Below, one piece after another: positions 16,633-23,422 of a stretch of 23,422 nucleotides of DNA. Each line of letters starts with the position of its first letter. Position 1 is the stretch's first letter. The stretch lies in contig JAFVEW010000027.1 in NCBI GenBank assembly GCA_017475805.1, positions 1 to 23,422 on the forward strand, in the 5' to 3' direction. The notes under the pieces were generated by a model. It saw only the letters and a program-made list of their open reading frames with translations. It had not been told where the DNA came from and did no database searches. Origin of the DNA: Synergistaceae bacterium. Lineage in GTDB: Bacteria > Synergistota > Synergistia > Synergistales > Aminobacteriaceae. The position numbers were made by a program, and so were the translations under genes.

Positions 16633-16720
16633 AATTCATAATGCAAAATTCATAATTAATAATTAAAAAAAATAAAAAATTGTGAATTAAAAATTATGAA
16701 TTATGAATTAGAAAGTAGGA
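16633..16720. repeat. Heptamer-type inverted repeat between gspM and gspN (copy 5)
   Basis: Holds AT-rich 7-bp units (AATTCAT and reverse ATTATGA) that pass without break into AGTAGGA just before gspN. AATTCATAATTAATAATT (16647-16664) pairs with 16692-16709 over 18 bases with one mismatch, loop 27 bases. It fills nearly all of the 96-base gap. No gene is seen in it. Confidence 0.75.
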
Positions 16721-16725
16721 AGTTT

Positions 16726-17304
16726 ATGAAAAAATCTTTAATTTATTTAACAAAAATTTTATTGTTTATAGCGGCGTTTTGCTATGCTATGTATATATTT
16801 TTGCCGTGGGACTCTTTAGGGCGTTTTGCTATGTCAATGGCTCATAACCGCCTCGAACGTCAGGGAATGAGATTAAATTACACTGATGTAAACGCTGAAG
16901 ACGGAGGCTTCACTGTCAATAATTTAACATTAAATGGAGCTGTAAGTATTGCGTTAAATTCAATAACTATAAAGCCGCAGTTATTAGCAAGTGTTTTAAG
17001 TTTAGCTCCCGTTTGCGAAATTAATTTCACGGGTGCAGGTGTCAGGTTTGGACAAGTTTTGAATTTTGGCGACGGCGGATTTTTATTGACTGCCGGACGG
17101 AATGGAATTTTGCTTGAAAATCTAAAAACTAACGGGGACTTTGCTTTGAACGGCTTTTTGACGTTTAATTTAGCTACAATGAAGCTCGGACGCAGTGAGG
17201 CAAGGCTCGATGTTCCTGAAAATTTTGCTCAAAATATGTCAATGTTACAGAACTTTTTGCCGTTAATTAAAGAAGGCGACCGTTGGCATTTACGGAGGAA
17301 TTAA
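16726..17304 (+). CDS. gspN: T2SS protein GspN
   Basis: 193 residues from the ATG at 16726, which has AGGA (16717-16720) 5 bases upstream; an upstream in-frame ATG at 16696 lies inside the repeat and adds a non-native MNYELESRKF. One membrane helix (~8-25), then YIFLPWDSLGRF and a beta-rich periplasmic part with repeated V-NNLTLNGAV-like strands, consistent with GspN (an AsmA-like fold). Somewhat shorter than typical GspN (about 250). GspN is absent from many T2SS and its function is unclear. Confidence 0.7.
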   Translation: MKKSLIYLTKILLFIAAFCYAMYIFLPWDSLGRFAMSMAHNRLERQGMRLNYTDVNAEDGGFTVNNLTLNGAVSIALNSITIKPQLLASVLSLAPVCEINFTGAGVRFGQVLNFGDGGFLLTAGRNGILLENLKTNGDFALNGFLTFNLATMKLGRSEARLDVPENFAQNMSMLQNFLPLIKEGDRWHLRRN

Positions 17305-17307
17305 AAA

Positions 17308-18306
17308 ATGTTTGAAAAATTCAAAGATGTATTTTCTAAAATTAAAATTTCAAATTTAAGTTTCAACCGCAGACCCGTCAAAAAAATCGTTCACGAAGAA
17401 GGCGGACCGATTTATAAAACTTGGCTTTTTATTTTGCCTGTTCTTTGCGGCTTGGCCTTAGGACGGCTTGCGAGTATCATGCTCGGCTTCGGACTTGGAA
17501 CTTTTACAAGCAGCGCAGGAGTTATTGACGCAACTATAGTAAATTTCAACGACAAAGCAGCAGCTATTGAAAATCAACGCGGCTTAGACGGCTTTCTTGC
17601 GGCTAATCCGTTTCATATATCGCCTGCAAATCCTGAAAGTGAAAACACTCAAGTAGAAGTTTCTGAAGATGTCGCGAAAGTTGAAGAGCCTGATACAGGT
17701 CTTGTTGATTGGGTCTTGCGCGGAACTCTTCCAGGCGTCGGAGCTTGGATTGAAAATAATGATAAATTACTTTTATTGCTCGTCGGTAAAGAAATAGAAC
17801 GCTATAAATTATCAAGCGTTACTTATTCTGAAGCTATCTTCAAACGCGGTGAAAATTCCTTAACGAAATATATTACTTACGGCCCTTTAGTTGCAGGCGA
17901 AAAGAAAAAAGAACCTGCTCCTAAAAAAGCCGCAGCTCCTGCACCTGCTCCCGTAAATAATAACAGCGATAACGTTATAGCCGCCGTACCGGGAGGCCAA
18001 GAAGGAGAAGTTTCAAGCGAGACAGTTAATCAGCTTGTTCAAAATCCTTTTGACGAATTAAAGCGTGTCAGAATTAGGCCGAGTGAAGCCGCAGGAGGTC
18101 TTGAAGTTCAATGGATACAAAATGAAAGTATCTTGAAAAAGCTCGGCGTCAAGAAAGGCGACGTTATTCGCTCAGTTAATGGCATTCCGTTCACGAACAT
18201 GGGCGACATAGCTAACTCTATTAACTCTTTAATGAACAGTGAAAGATTTGACGTCGAAGTTACAAGAGGCGGCAAAACTGAAGCCTTACGTTACGTCGTT
18301 AAATAA
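17308..18306 (+). CDS. gspC: T2SS protein GspC with PDZ domain
   Basis: 332 residues: cytoplasmic N-terminus, membrane helix ~39-61, a homology region at ~135-200 (VDWVLRGTLPGVGAWIEN...), a Pro/Ala-rich linker (~205-225), and a C-terminal PDZ domain (~262-332) with LGVKKGDVIRSVNGIPF. This order is that of GspC, which links the inner-membrane platform to the secretin N0 domain and picks substrates. GGAGG lies within the last codons of gspN, 11 bases before the ATG. Here gspC follows gspN rather than starting the operon. Confidence 0.88.
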   Translation: MFEKFKDVFSKIKISNLSFNRRPVKKIVHEEGGPIYKTWLFILPVLCGLALGRLASIMLGFGLGTFTSSAGVIDATIVNFNDKAAAIENQRGLDGFLAANPFHISPANPESENTQVEVSEDVAKVEEPDTGLVDWVLRGTLPGVGAWIENNDKLLLLLVGKEIERYKLSSVTYSEAIFKRGENSLTKYITYGPLVAGEKKKEPAPKKAAAPAPAPVNNNSDNVIAAVPGGQEGEVSSETVNQLVQNPFDELKRVRIRPSEAAGGLEVQWIQNESILKKLGVKKGDVIRSVNGIPFTNMGDIANSINSLMNSERFDVEVTRGGKTEALRYVVK

Positions 18307-18334
18307 TTAGGAGTGAGGAATTAGGAGTGAGGAG
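18307..18334 (+). repeat. Heptamer repeat copy 6, carrying SD and GTG start
   Basis: Four exact 7-bp units TTAGGAG-TGAGGAA-TTAGGAG-TGAGGAG starting the base after the gspC stop. The AGGA at 18316-18319 is 7 bases before the GTG at 18327, which spans the junction of units three and four. Confidence 0.8.
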
Positions 18335-18677
18335 TGAAAAAATAAAACGCCGTCAGGGCTTTACTTTAATGGAAGTCTTAGTGGCGTCAGCTGTCGCAGG
18401 ACTTGTCATAACTGCGGGATTTCGTTTAATCGGAATGTCGTATAGATTAATGTCTGAAATTGAAACAGAACGACAATTAATCGACGCGGCTCGCGAAATT
18501 TGGCTGAGATTTAGAATTGATGAGGACATGCCCGACAACGGAACTGACGATAAAAAAAATATCTCGTGGCGGAGCGAAAATTTATCCGTGCCTATTGATG
18601 ACTACGAATTAAAATTTAAGCGCGTTACGATAATTTTACCTGACGACCGTTCGACTGTTATTTATGTTCCTGAATAA
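18327..18677 (+). CDS. gspI: T2SS minor pseudopilin, GspI-like
   Basis: 116 residues from a GTG start that lies in the repeat; the first residues MRSEK are repeat-encoded. Leader is basic (KIKRRQG) with Gly11 before the cut, Phe12 as +1 and Glu16 at +5, followed by a hydrophobic helix (MEVLVASAVAGLVITAGFRL). Short C-terminal domain fits GspI (or GspH) best; assignment between them is tentative. Lies between gspC and gspD, an unusual place for a pseudopilin gene. Confidence 0.75.
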   Translation: MRSEKIKRRQGFTLMEVLVASAVAGLVITAGFRLIGMSYRLMSEIETERQLIDAAREIWLRFRIDEDMPDNGTDDKKNISWRSENLSVPIDDYELKFKRVTIILPDDRSTVIYVPE

Positions 18678-18680
18678 TTG

Positions 18681-18710
18681 TTGTAAAATTAAGTATAAAT
18701 TACGTATAAT
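18681..18710 (+). promoter_or_regulatory. Sigma-70-type promoter before gspD
   Basis: TTGTAA (18681-18686) and TATAAT (18705-18710) with an 18-base spacer, lying in the 100-base gap before the gspD start at 18778. It suggests the gspD-E-F part can be transcribed apart from the upstream genes. Confidence 0.5.
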
Positions 18711-18777
18711 AATAAGCAAAATTACTCACTGAAAAATTTTTAAGATAATTTGCTTTTATGACAGGGGATGTGATGAT

Positions 18778-20853
18778 TTGAATTTTGACTTAAATTTTTA
18801 TTATAAGAAAGTTTCACCATTATTATTAATAATTTCTGCGCTGGCGTTTTCGCAATGCCCAAGCATATCTGAAGGCGCGACGAGGCGTGCAACCCGTAAC
18901 ACTGAAAATAATGCGGCAGCAGAGACAGCGGCGGCTGAGATAGCTTCCGGCGAGAATATGACGGCTGAAGATGAACAAAATTTAGTCGAAGCTGCTCAAG
19001 TTATGAAACGTTCAGGGCTTGTGCAATTTAATTTTAAGGATATGGATTTAGTTAGATTTGTTCGTTTTATGTCTGAAATTCTTGACGAGAATATTATCGT
19101 TCCGCCAAACGTAAACGCTAATATCACTATAATTTCGCCTCACCCTGTTACGATTAGAGAAAGCCGTGAAGTTATGCTGTCAACGCTTCAAATGTATAAC
19201 TTCTCGCTTCAAAATATGGGCAGCTATTCAATCGTTCGTCAGGGCGGTGTAAGTCCTTCTCCTAATGTTGTTCGGGGACGTTCAGGGCCTGGCTTCGGTG
19301 AAGAAACAGTAACGTATATCGTTCCGCTTGATTATATCAGCGTTGAGAGCGTTATTCCGGCGTTACAGCAGTCAATGGGTCAGGCTATTATTGCTTTACC
19401 TGTAGGCAACGGCCGCGATATTATGCTTCAAGGCCGCGCAACTGACGTTAATAAAGGCGTTCAATTATTAAGAAAGATGGACACGCCTCAAAGCGCGAGA
19501 ATTAGCAGAACTTTTGATATTGTTTACGGCGATCCGACAACAGTTGCAGCTCAATTAAACGCCATTGCAGGAACAAGCGGACCTTTACAAGGCTTAAACG
19601 CTATTGCTGACGTTCCGAGTAAAAAAGTTATCGTTGTTGGAAGCCGCAGCGCGATTGATCAAGCCGCAAGAGTTGTTAAAGAACTTGACGTTGACTCAAA
19701 AATCGGAGATTTTCATATTTATAAGCTCAAAAATATTGATGCTACGATAGCTTCGGAACAAGTCGCAAAAGTCTTGGCCTCAACTGCTACGATGTTAGGC
19801 TCTGACGCTGCGAAATTCCCTGCTACTGTCGTCCCTGATGTTGCTACGAACAGCTTAATTTTTGCGGCTACTCAAAGACAATTTGACTCGTTAGTTCCGA
19901 TTTTAGATGCTATTGACGTTCAGCCGAGACAGATTTTATTGCGCGGTTTCATCGCTGAAATTAACGTTACAAATCTTGAAAATAACGGCATAGACTGGTC
20001 TATCGTAGGCGGCCAAATGTGGGACGATTTATTATTAGGCGGCAATATGTCGCTCGGAGAAGGCTCTGTTCCTTCAACGTTCATGAGCTGGTTCAATGAT
20101 TTATCGAAACGTGAAGAGCTTTTAGACAGAAACGGCTCAACTTATACCGTAACTAACTATAATCCTATGGCTTTAATGTACGCTACGATAGATTTATTAA
20201 GAAGATATAACGCTGTCAATATTCTTTCTGTTCCGCGCTTAATGTGTACGGACAATAAAGAAAGCTCGTTCCAAGTCGGCCAAGTCATTCCGGTCTTAAA
20301 AGGCTCGACTTCTGAATTATCAAATCCGAGTGCCGTTCAGAATAATTATGATTATAAAGACACAGGTTTAACTTTGACTGTAACGCCGCATATCCGTTCA
20401 GGAAATCTTGTCGCTATGGATATTAAGCAGACTACTGAAGACGTTATGACAGCGGCTGGTGTTTCGACGCCAATAACTTCAAAGCGCGAAGTTAATACTT
20501 CAGTTGTTGTCGGCGACGGTGAGACTATAATTTTAGGCGGTATGATTAAAGAAACAGAACGCTCAATGAAAAGAAGAGTTCCCGGAATTTCTTATATTCC
20601 GTTAATCGGAAGTTTATTTCAGAAAATTTCAAAAGAAAAAGAAAAAGTCGATTTCGTAATTTTCTTGACGCCTCAAATTATCGAAGACCAGCAGGAAATG
20701 CGCGAAGTTACAGCACGCAACGCTACATTCTCTAATACTTTCAACGCAAGAACGCAAAAAGACGTTATTATCAGTCCCGATATAAGCCCTGTTGAAAGCG
20801 ATATTGATAAAAGATTTAGAGAAATGTATCAGAAAAGTTTAAGGAGAAAATAA
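18778..20853 (+). CDS. gspD: T2SS outer-membrane secretin GspD
   Basis: 691 residues from a TTG start with AGGGG 10 bases upstream; nearby ATG and GTG triplets run into stops at once. Signal peptide ~1-33, an Ala-rich linker, then N0 (~80-158), N1 (~175-235), N2 (~240-310), N3 (~315-385) and the secretin domain (~390-640) with VGDGETIILGGMI and the VPxxxxIPLIGSLF segment. N0-N3 is the T2SS-type layout. It would form the outer-membrane channel. No extended S-domain is obvious at the C-terminus, so the pilotin-dependence is uncertain. Confidence 0.95.
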   Translation: MNFDLNFYYKKVSPLLLIISALAFSQCPSISEGATRRATRNTENNAAAETAAAEIASGENMTAEDEQNLVEAAQVMKRSGLVQFNFKDMDLVRFVRFMSEILDENIIVPPNVNANITIISPHPVTIRESREVMLSTLQMYNFSLQNMGSYSIVRQGGVSPSPNVVRGRSGPGFGEETVTYIVPLDYISVESVIPALQQSMGQAIIALPVGNGRDIMLQGRATDVNKGVQLLRKMDTPQSARISRTFDIVYGDPTTVAAQLNAIAGTSGPLQGLNAIADVPSKKVIVVGSRSAIDQAARVVKELDVDSKIGDFHIYKLKNIDATIASEQVAKVLASTATMLGSDAAKFPATVVPDVATNSLIFAATQRQFDSLVPILDAIDVQPRQILLRGFIAEINVTNLENNGIDWSIVGGQMWDDLLLGGNMSLGEGSVPSTFMSWFNDLSKREELLDRNGSTYTVTNYNPMALMYATIDLLRRYNAVNILSVPRLMCTDNKESSFQVGQVIPVLKGSTSELSNPSAVQNNYDYKDTGLTLTVTPHIRSGNLVAMDIKQTTEDVMTAAGVSTPITSKREVNTSVVVGDGETIILGGMIKETERSMKRRVPGISYIPLIGSLFQKISKEKEKVDFVIFLTPQIIEDQQEMREVTARNATFSNTFNARTQKDVIISPDISPVESDIDKRFREMYQKSLRRK

Positions 20854-20854
20854 A

Positions 20855-22354
20855 ATGGCGGAAAATACTAAAACACTGCCGCCGCTCCCTGAAGCTAAAG
20901 AAGTTTCAAGCCTTTTGCCCGACGGCATGGGGCTTGATATTTTACGAAATGCTAAAATCGTTCCGATTAGAATTGAAGACGGCGTTTTAATAGTCGGCGC
21001 GGTGGATTATTCTTCATGGAGCAAAGCTCAAATGTTAGGGACGGCTTTGGGCTTCCCGATTGATTTAGAAATCCGCGAAGAGAAAGAAATCAGCGATTTA
21101 TTAAGAACTCTCTACGATTTAAGAAGTGTCGCTGCTGACGAAGCCGCTAAAAATATCGAGGGCATTGACGATATTGACGATTTAACCCGTGAAGACGTTT
21201 TAAGCGACTCTGTTGACGTTCCTGTTATAAGGCTTGTGAACGGCCTTTTTGTTGACGCTTTAAGACAACGCGCTACAGATATTCATGTTGAGCCTTATGA
21301 AGATGAAGTTTTAATCCGTTTCAGGATTGACGGCGTTTTGCAGGATAGATTAAGGCTTCCGCGTTCCAATCAAGCTCCTTTAACGAGCCGTATTAAAGTC
21401 ATGTCGAGAATGGACATCGCTGAACACATGGCACCGCAAGACGGAAGAATAGGCATTACGCTCGGCGACAGAGCCGTTGATATTCGTGTCGGCCTTGTGC
21501 CTACTCAATACGGCGAAAGAATTGCAATGAGACTTTTAGATAAAGGGCACGGCTTGATGACGCTTCAAGATTTAGGAATGGAACAACGCGAGCGCGACAT
21601 TATGAACGATTTAATTCACAGACCTCACGGAATGATTTTGTTCACAGGGCCTACAGGTTCAGGAAAATCAACAAGCCTTTACGCTATTTTGCAAGCTCTT
21701 GCGCGTCCCGAAGTTAATATTATTACAGTTGAAGACCCTGTCGAATACGACTTGCCGAGTGTCTCGCAAATTCAAGTTAATGAAAAAGCAGGCGTTACTT
21801 TCGCGTCAGCTTTGCGTTCGATTTTGCGTCAAGACCCCGACATCGTAATGATAGGAGAAATGCGAGACTTTGAAACTGCTCACATCGGAGTTCAGGCTTC
21901 TTTAACGGGACATTTAGTATTGTCAACTCTTCACACGAATGACAGTATCAGCGCGATTATAAGACTTGTCGATATGGGAATTGAACCTTATTTAGCCGCA
22001 AGCTGCATGATAGGAACGGTAGCTCAAAGACTTGCGAGGCGTTTATGTCCTTATTGTCGCAAAGAAATAGCTCCGCCCACAATGATGGCAAGTCAAGGAT
22101 TAAAACGCGCATTTGTTCCCGTCGGCTGTGATAGATGCCATAATACCGGCTACAAAGGCCGCGTAGGACTTTATGAGCAATTCGTGATTAACGAGGCTAT
22201 TCAAGAAGCATTCGTCAGCGGTGCGTCGGCCTCAAAACTTAGAGATATTGCAAGAGAAAGCGGCTTCAAAACTCTTTGGGAAATAGGATTATCAGCCGTT
22301 CAATCAGGTTTAACTTCGCCGGACGAATTAGTCAGAGTTGCCGGAGGAGACTAA
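20855..22354 (+). CDS. gspE: T2SS assembly ATPase GspE
   Basis: 499 residues, one base after gspD with AAGGAG upstream. N-terminal domain (~1-120) would bind GspL. Walker A GPTGSGKST at 265-273, Asp box and Walker B in DPDIVMIGEMRD (~325-336; Met replaces the more common Ile/Val), His box LSTLHTND, and a zinc tetracysteine C398, C401, C425, C428 (CPYC...CDRC). Cytoplasmic motor that powers pseudopilus growth. Confidence 0.96.
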   Translation: MAENTKTLPPLPEAKEVSSLLPDGMGLDILRNAKIVPIRIEDGVLIVGAVDYSSWSKAQMLGTALGFPIDLEIREEKEISDLLRTLYDLRSVAADEAAKNIEGIDDIDDLTREDVLSDSVDVPVIRLVNGLFVDALRQRATDIHVEPYEDEVLIRFRIDGVLQDRLRLPRSNQAPLTSRIKVMSRMDIAEHMAPQDGRIGITLGDRAVDIRVGLVPTQYGERIAMRLLDKGHGLMTLQDLGMEQRERDIMNDLIHRPHGMILFTGPTGSGKSTSLYAILQALARPEVNIITVEDPVEYDLPSVSQIQVNEKAGVTFASALRSILRQDPDIVMIGEMRDFETAHIGVQASLTGHLVLSTLHTNDSISAIIRLVDMGIEPYLAASCMIGTVAQRLARRLCPYCRKEIAPPTMMASQGLKRAFVPVGCDRCHNTGYKGRVGLYEQFVINEAIQEAFVSGASASKLRDIARESGFKTLWEIGLSAVQSGLTSPDELVRVAGGD

Positions 22355-22361
22355 AAAGCAA

Positions 22362-22389
22362 GTAGGAATTAGGAGTTAGGAAGTAGGAA
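22362..22389 (+). repeat. Heptamer repeat copy 7
   Basis: Four 7-bp units GTAGGAA-TTAGGAG-TTAGGAA-GTAGGAA, 7 bases after the gspE stop. Unlike copies 2 and 6 it does not itself supply the start; a separate AGGAGG at 22405-22410, 10 bases before the ATG, serves the next gene. Confidence 0.8.
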
Positions 22390-22420
22390 GTTAAAAAAAG
22401 TTTTAGGAGGTTAATTAGTA

Positions 22421-23254
22421 ATGAAAAAAATCTTTTTAGCGTTAAGTTTCGTTGTAATTTTTGTATCTTTAGCTGCTGCTGAAGAAAACCGTGCTTATTT
22501 TCCGCCCGTAGTCCTTTATCATGATATAAAAACAGAAGCGCATGATAAATTTGATGTCCTTATTGAAGATTTTTGCGCACAGCTCGACTGGCTCAAAGAA
22601 AATAATTACGAAACTCTCTCAATGGAAGAGTTTGTTTCTTATGTCAAAAAAGGAAAACCTTTCCCTGAAAAATCCGTTTTATTAACTTTCGATGACGGTT
22701 ACAGCGGAATTTCTAATTATGTCGTCGAAGAACTTAAGAAGCGCGAAATGAAAGCAACGTTTTTTATTATCACTGATGTAATCGGCGTTTTCAGCACGAG
22801 ATATACTCATGTTACAGAAAGACAGCTTAAAAAAATTTCAAAAAATAAACTTTTTTCAATAGGCTCTCACTCGTTGTCTCACCCTCATCTTCTTGAATTA
22901 AACGATGACGATTTAGAAGACGAGATTGAAGACTCAAAAGAATTTTTAGAGAAACTTACTCAGCAAAAAGTTTTAGCGTTTGCTTATCCTTATGACGAGC
23001 GCAATGAAAAAATTATAAATGAAGTCATCGATACAGGTTATGAAGTTGCCTTTGCTGTTCAAAACGGAGAATTTTTCGGCTATCCTGCACGCTACACCAT
23101 TCCGCGAATTTATATGGGCTTGGACCTTTGCAAAAATAATCAGGAGCTTTTCAAGAAATATATTCAGGATTATAAAAATATGCCGCCGGAAGCCTTTGCT
23201 GAACGTTTCCAGCCTCTTTCTAACGATGCTCAATGGTTCAGGGAAAATAATTAA
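22421..23254 (+). CDS. Exported polysaccharide deacetylase (NodB-like)
   Basis: 277 residues. Signal peptide MKKIFLALSFVVIFVSLAAA. The NodB domain has VLYHDI near 32, TFDDGY at 89-94 (Asp91 predicted general base, Asp92 metal ligand) and SHSLSHPH with His150 and His154 as metal ligands. Predicted to remove acetyl groups from N-acetyl sugars of peptidoglycan or an exopolysaccharide. The third motif reads AYPYDER rather than RxPY. It sits between gspE and gspF, one base from the gspF start, so it is part of the T2SS operon; it may be a cargo enzyme or remodel the wall for the apparatus. Confidence 0.88.
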   Translation: MKKIFLALSFVVIFVSLAAAEENRAYFPPVVLYHDIKTEAHDKFDVLIEDFCAQLDWLKENNYETLSMEEFVSYVKKGKPFPEKSVLLTFDDGYSGISNYVVEELKKREMKATFFIITDVIGVFSTRYTHVTERQLKKISKNKLFSIGSHSLSHPHLLELNDDDLEDEIEDSKEFLEKLTQQKVLAFAYPYDERNEKIINEVIDTGYEVAFAVQNGEFFGYPARYTIPRIYMGLDLCKNNQELFKKYIQDYKNMPPEAFAERFQPLSNDAQWFRENN

Positions 23255-23422
23255 ATGCCGTACTTTAACTATTCAGGTTACGACCCTAAAGGAAAAAACA
23301 CTAAAGGCACAGTCGAGGCAGGTTCGTCAATTCAGGCCGTCGATAAATTAACTGAACGCGGAATTGTCGTCGTTGATATTAAACTTGCCGAAGAAAAAAA
23401 AGGCGGTAAAGTTAAAATTAAA
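23255..23422 (+). CDS. gspF: T2SS inner-membrane platform protein GspF (3' partial)
   Basis: 56 residues are visible before the window end. MPYFNYSGYDPKGKNTKGTV and AVDKLTERGIVVVDI match the N-terminal start of GspF/PilC (xYxYxAxDxxGKxxxGxxxA). The ATG follows the deacetylase stop with no gap; AGGGA is ~11 bases upstream. GspF is the polytopic platform protein acting with GspE and GspL. The rest, and probably gspG, lie beyond the window. Confidence 0.85.
   Translation, partial: MPYFNYSGYDPKGKNTKGTVEAGSSIQAVDKLTERGIVVVDIKLAEEKKGGKVKIK

Noticed and set aside
16696..16725. Earlier start for GspN giving MNYELESRKF
   Set aside because: Those residues are repeat-encoded and the ATG at 16726 has a well-spaced AGGA and begins a normal membrane anchor.
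23019..23351. 110-residue + strand frame across the deacetylase/gspF junction
   Set aside because: It covers the ends of two well-supported genes in another frame and resembles nothing known.

Overview
The window is about 23.4 kb of AT-rich bacterial DNA with every recognisable gene on the + strand, closely packed and often overlapping or separated by a few bases. A complete-looking type II secretion core (secretin, assembly ATPase, GspC/L/M/N/K and pseudopilins) means a diderm envelope. An [4Fe-4S]/FAD GltA-like oxidoreductase and a fumarate-reductase-like FAD/FMN flavoprotein fit an anaerobe. My best guess for the lineage is a low-GC Synergistota-type gut or oral anaerobe, with low confidence because no rRNA or marker gene is present.

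Layout. (1) 1-1261: 3' part of a fumarate-reductase-like flavoprotein with a C-terminal covalent-FMN domain. (2) 1295-9252: an extended -10 promoter, then a GltA/NfnB-like NADPH oxidoreductase, a periplasmic propeller sensor fused to a c-di-GMP HD-GYP phosphodiesterase, an acyl-ACP thioesterase, and the TrkA/TrkH potassium uptake pair. (3) 9253-9478: the only real gap, holding a 12-bp tandem repeat, a rho-independent terminator and an extended -10 promoter. (4) 9479-13182: a membrane-fused spermidine-synthase-like protein and an O-antigen ligase/PglL-type membrane glycosyl-transfer protein. (5) 13157-23422: a type II secretion operon in the order J-K-L-M-N-C-I-D-E-(polysaccharide deacetylase)-F, with GspF cut by the window end. 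This is the canonical C-to-N order rotated, with a deacetylase gene inserted between E and F. gspG is not seen and may lie downstream.

The most unusual structure is a family of degenerate 7-bp tandem repeats (TTAGGAG, TTAGGAA, TGAGGAA, GTAGGAA and the related ATTATGA) at seven places, all at gene junctions or the extreme 5' ends of genes. Some copies supply the stop codon of the upstream gene and the Shine-Dalgarno and start codon of the downstream one. Two copies are translated: one just after the signal peptide of the HD-GYP sensor, one as an abnormally long leader on a pseudopilin. Several pair with inverted copies to make hairpins. They look like mobile or expanding spacers that double as portable ribosome-binding sites.

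Functionally, the T2SS genes would export folded proteins through the outer membrane; the glycosyl-transfer and deacetylase genes suggest a link to surface polysaccharide or glycoprotein. The Trk pair and the c-di-GMP phosphodiesterase are housekeeping/sensory neighbours without an evident mechanistic link.
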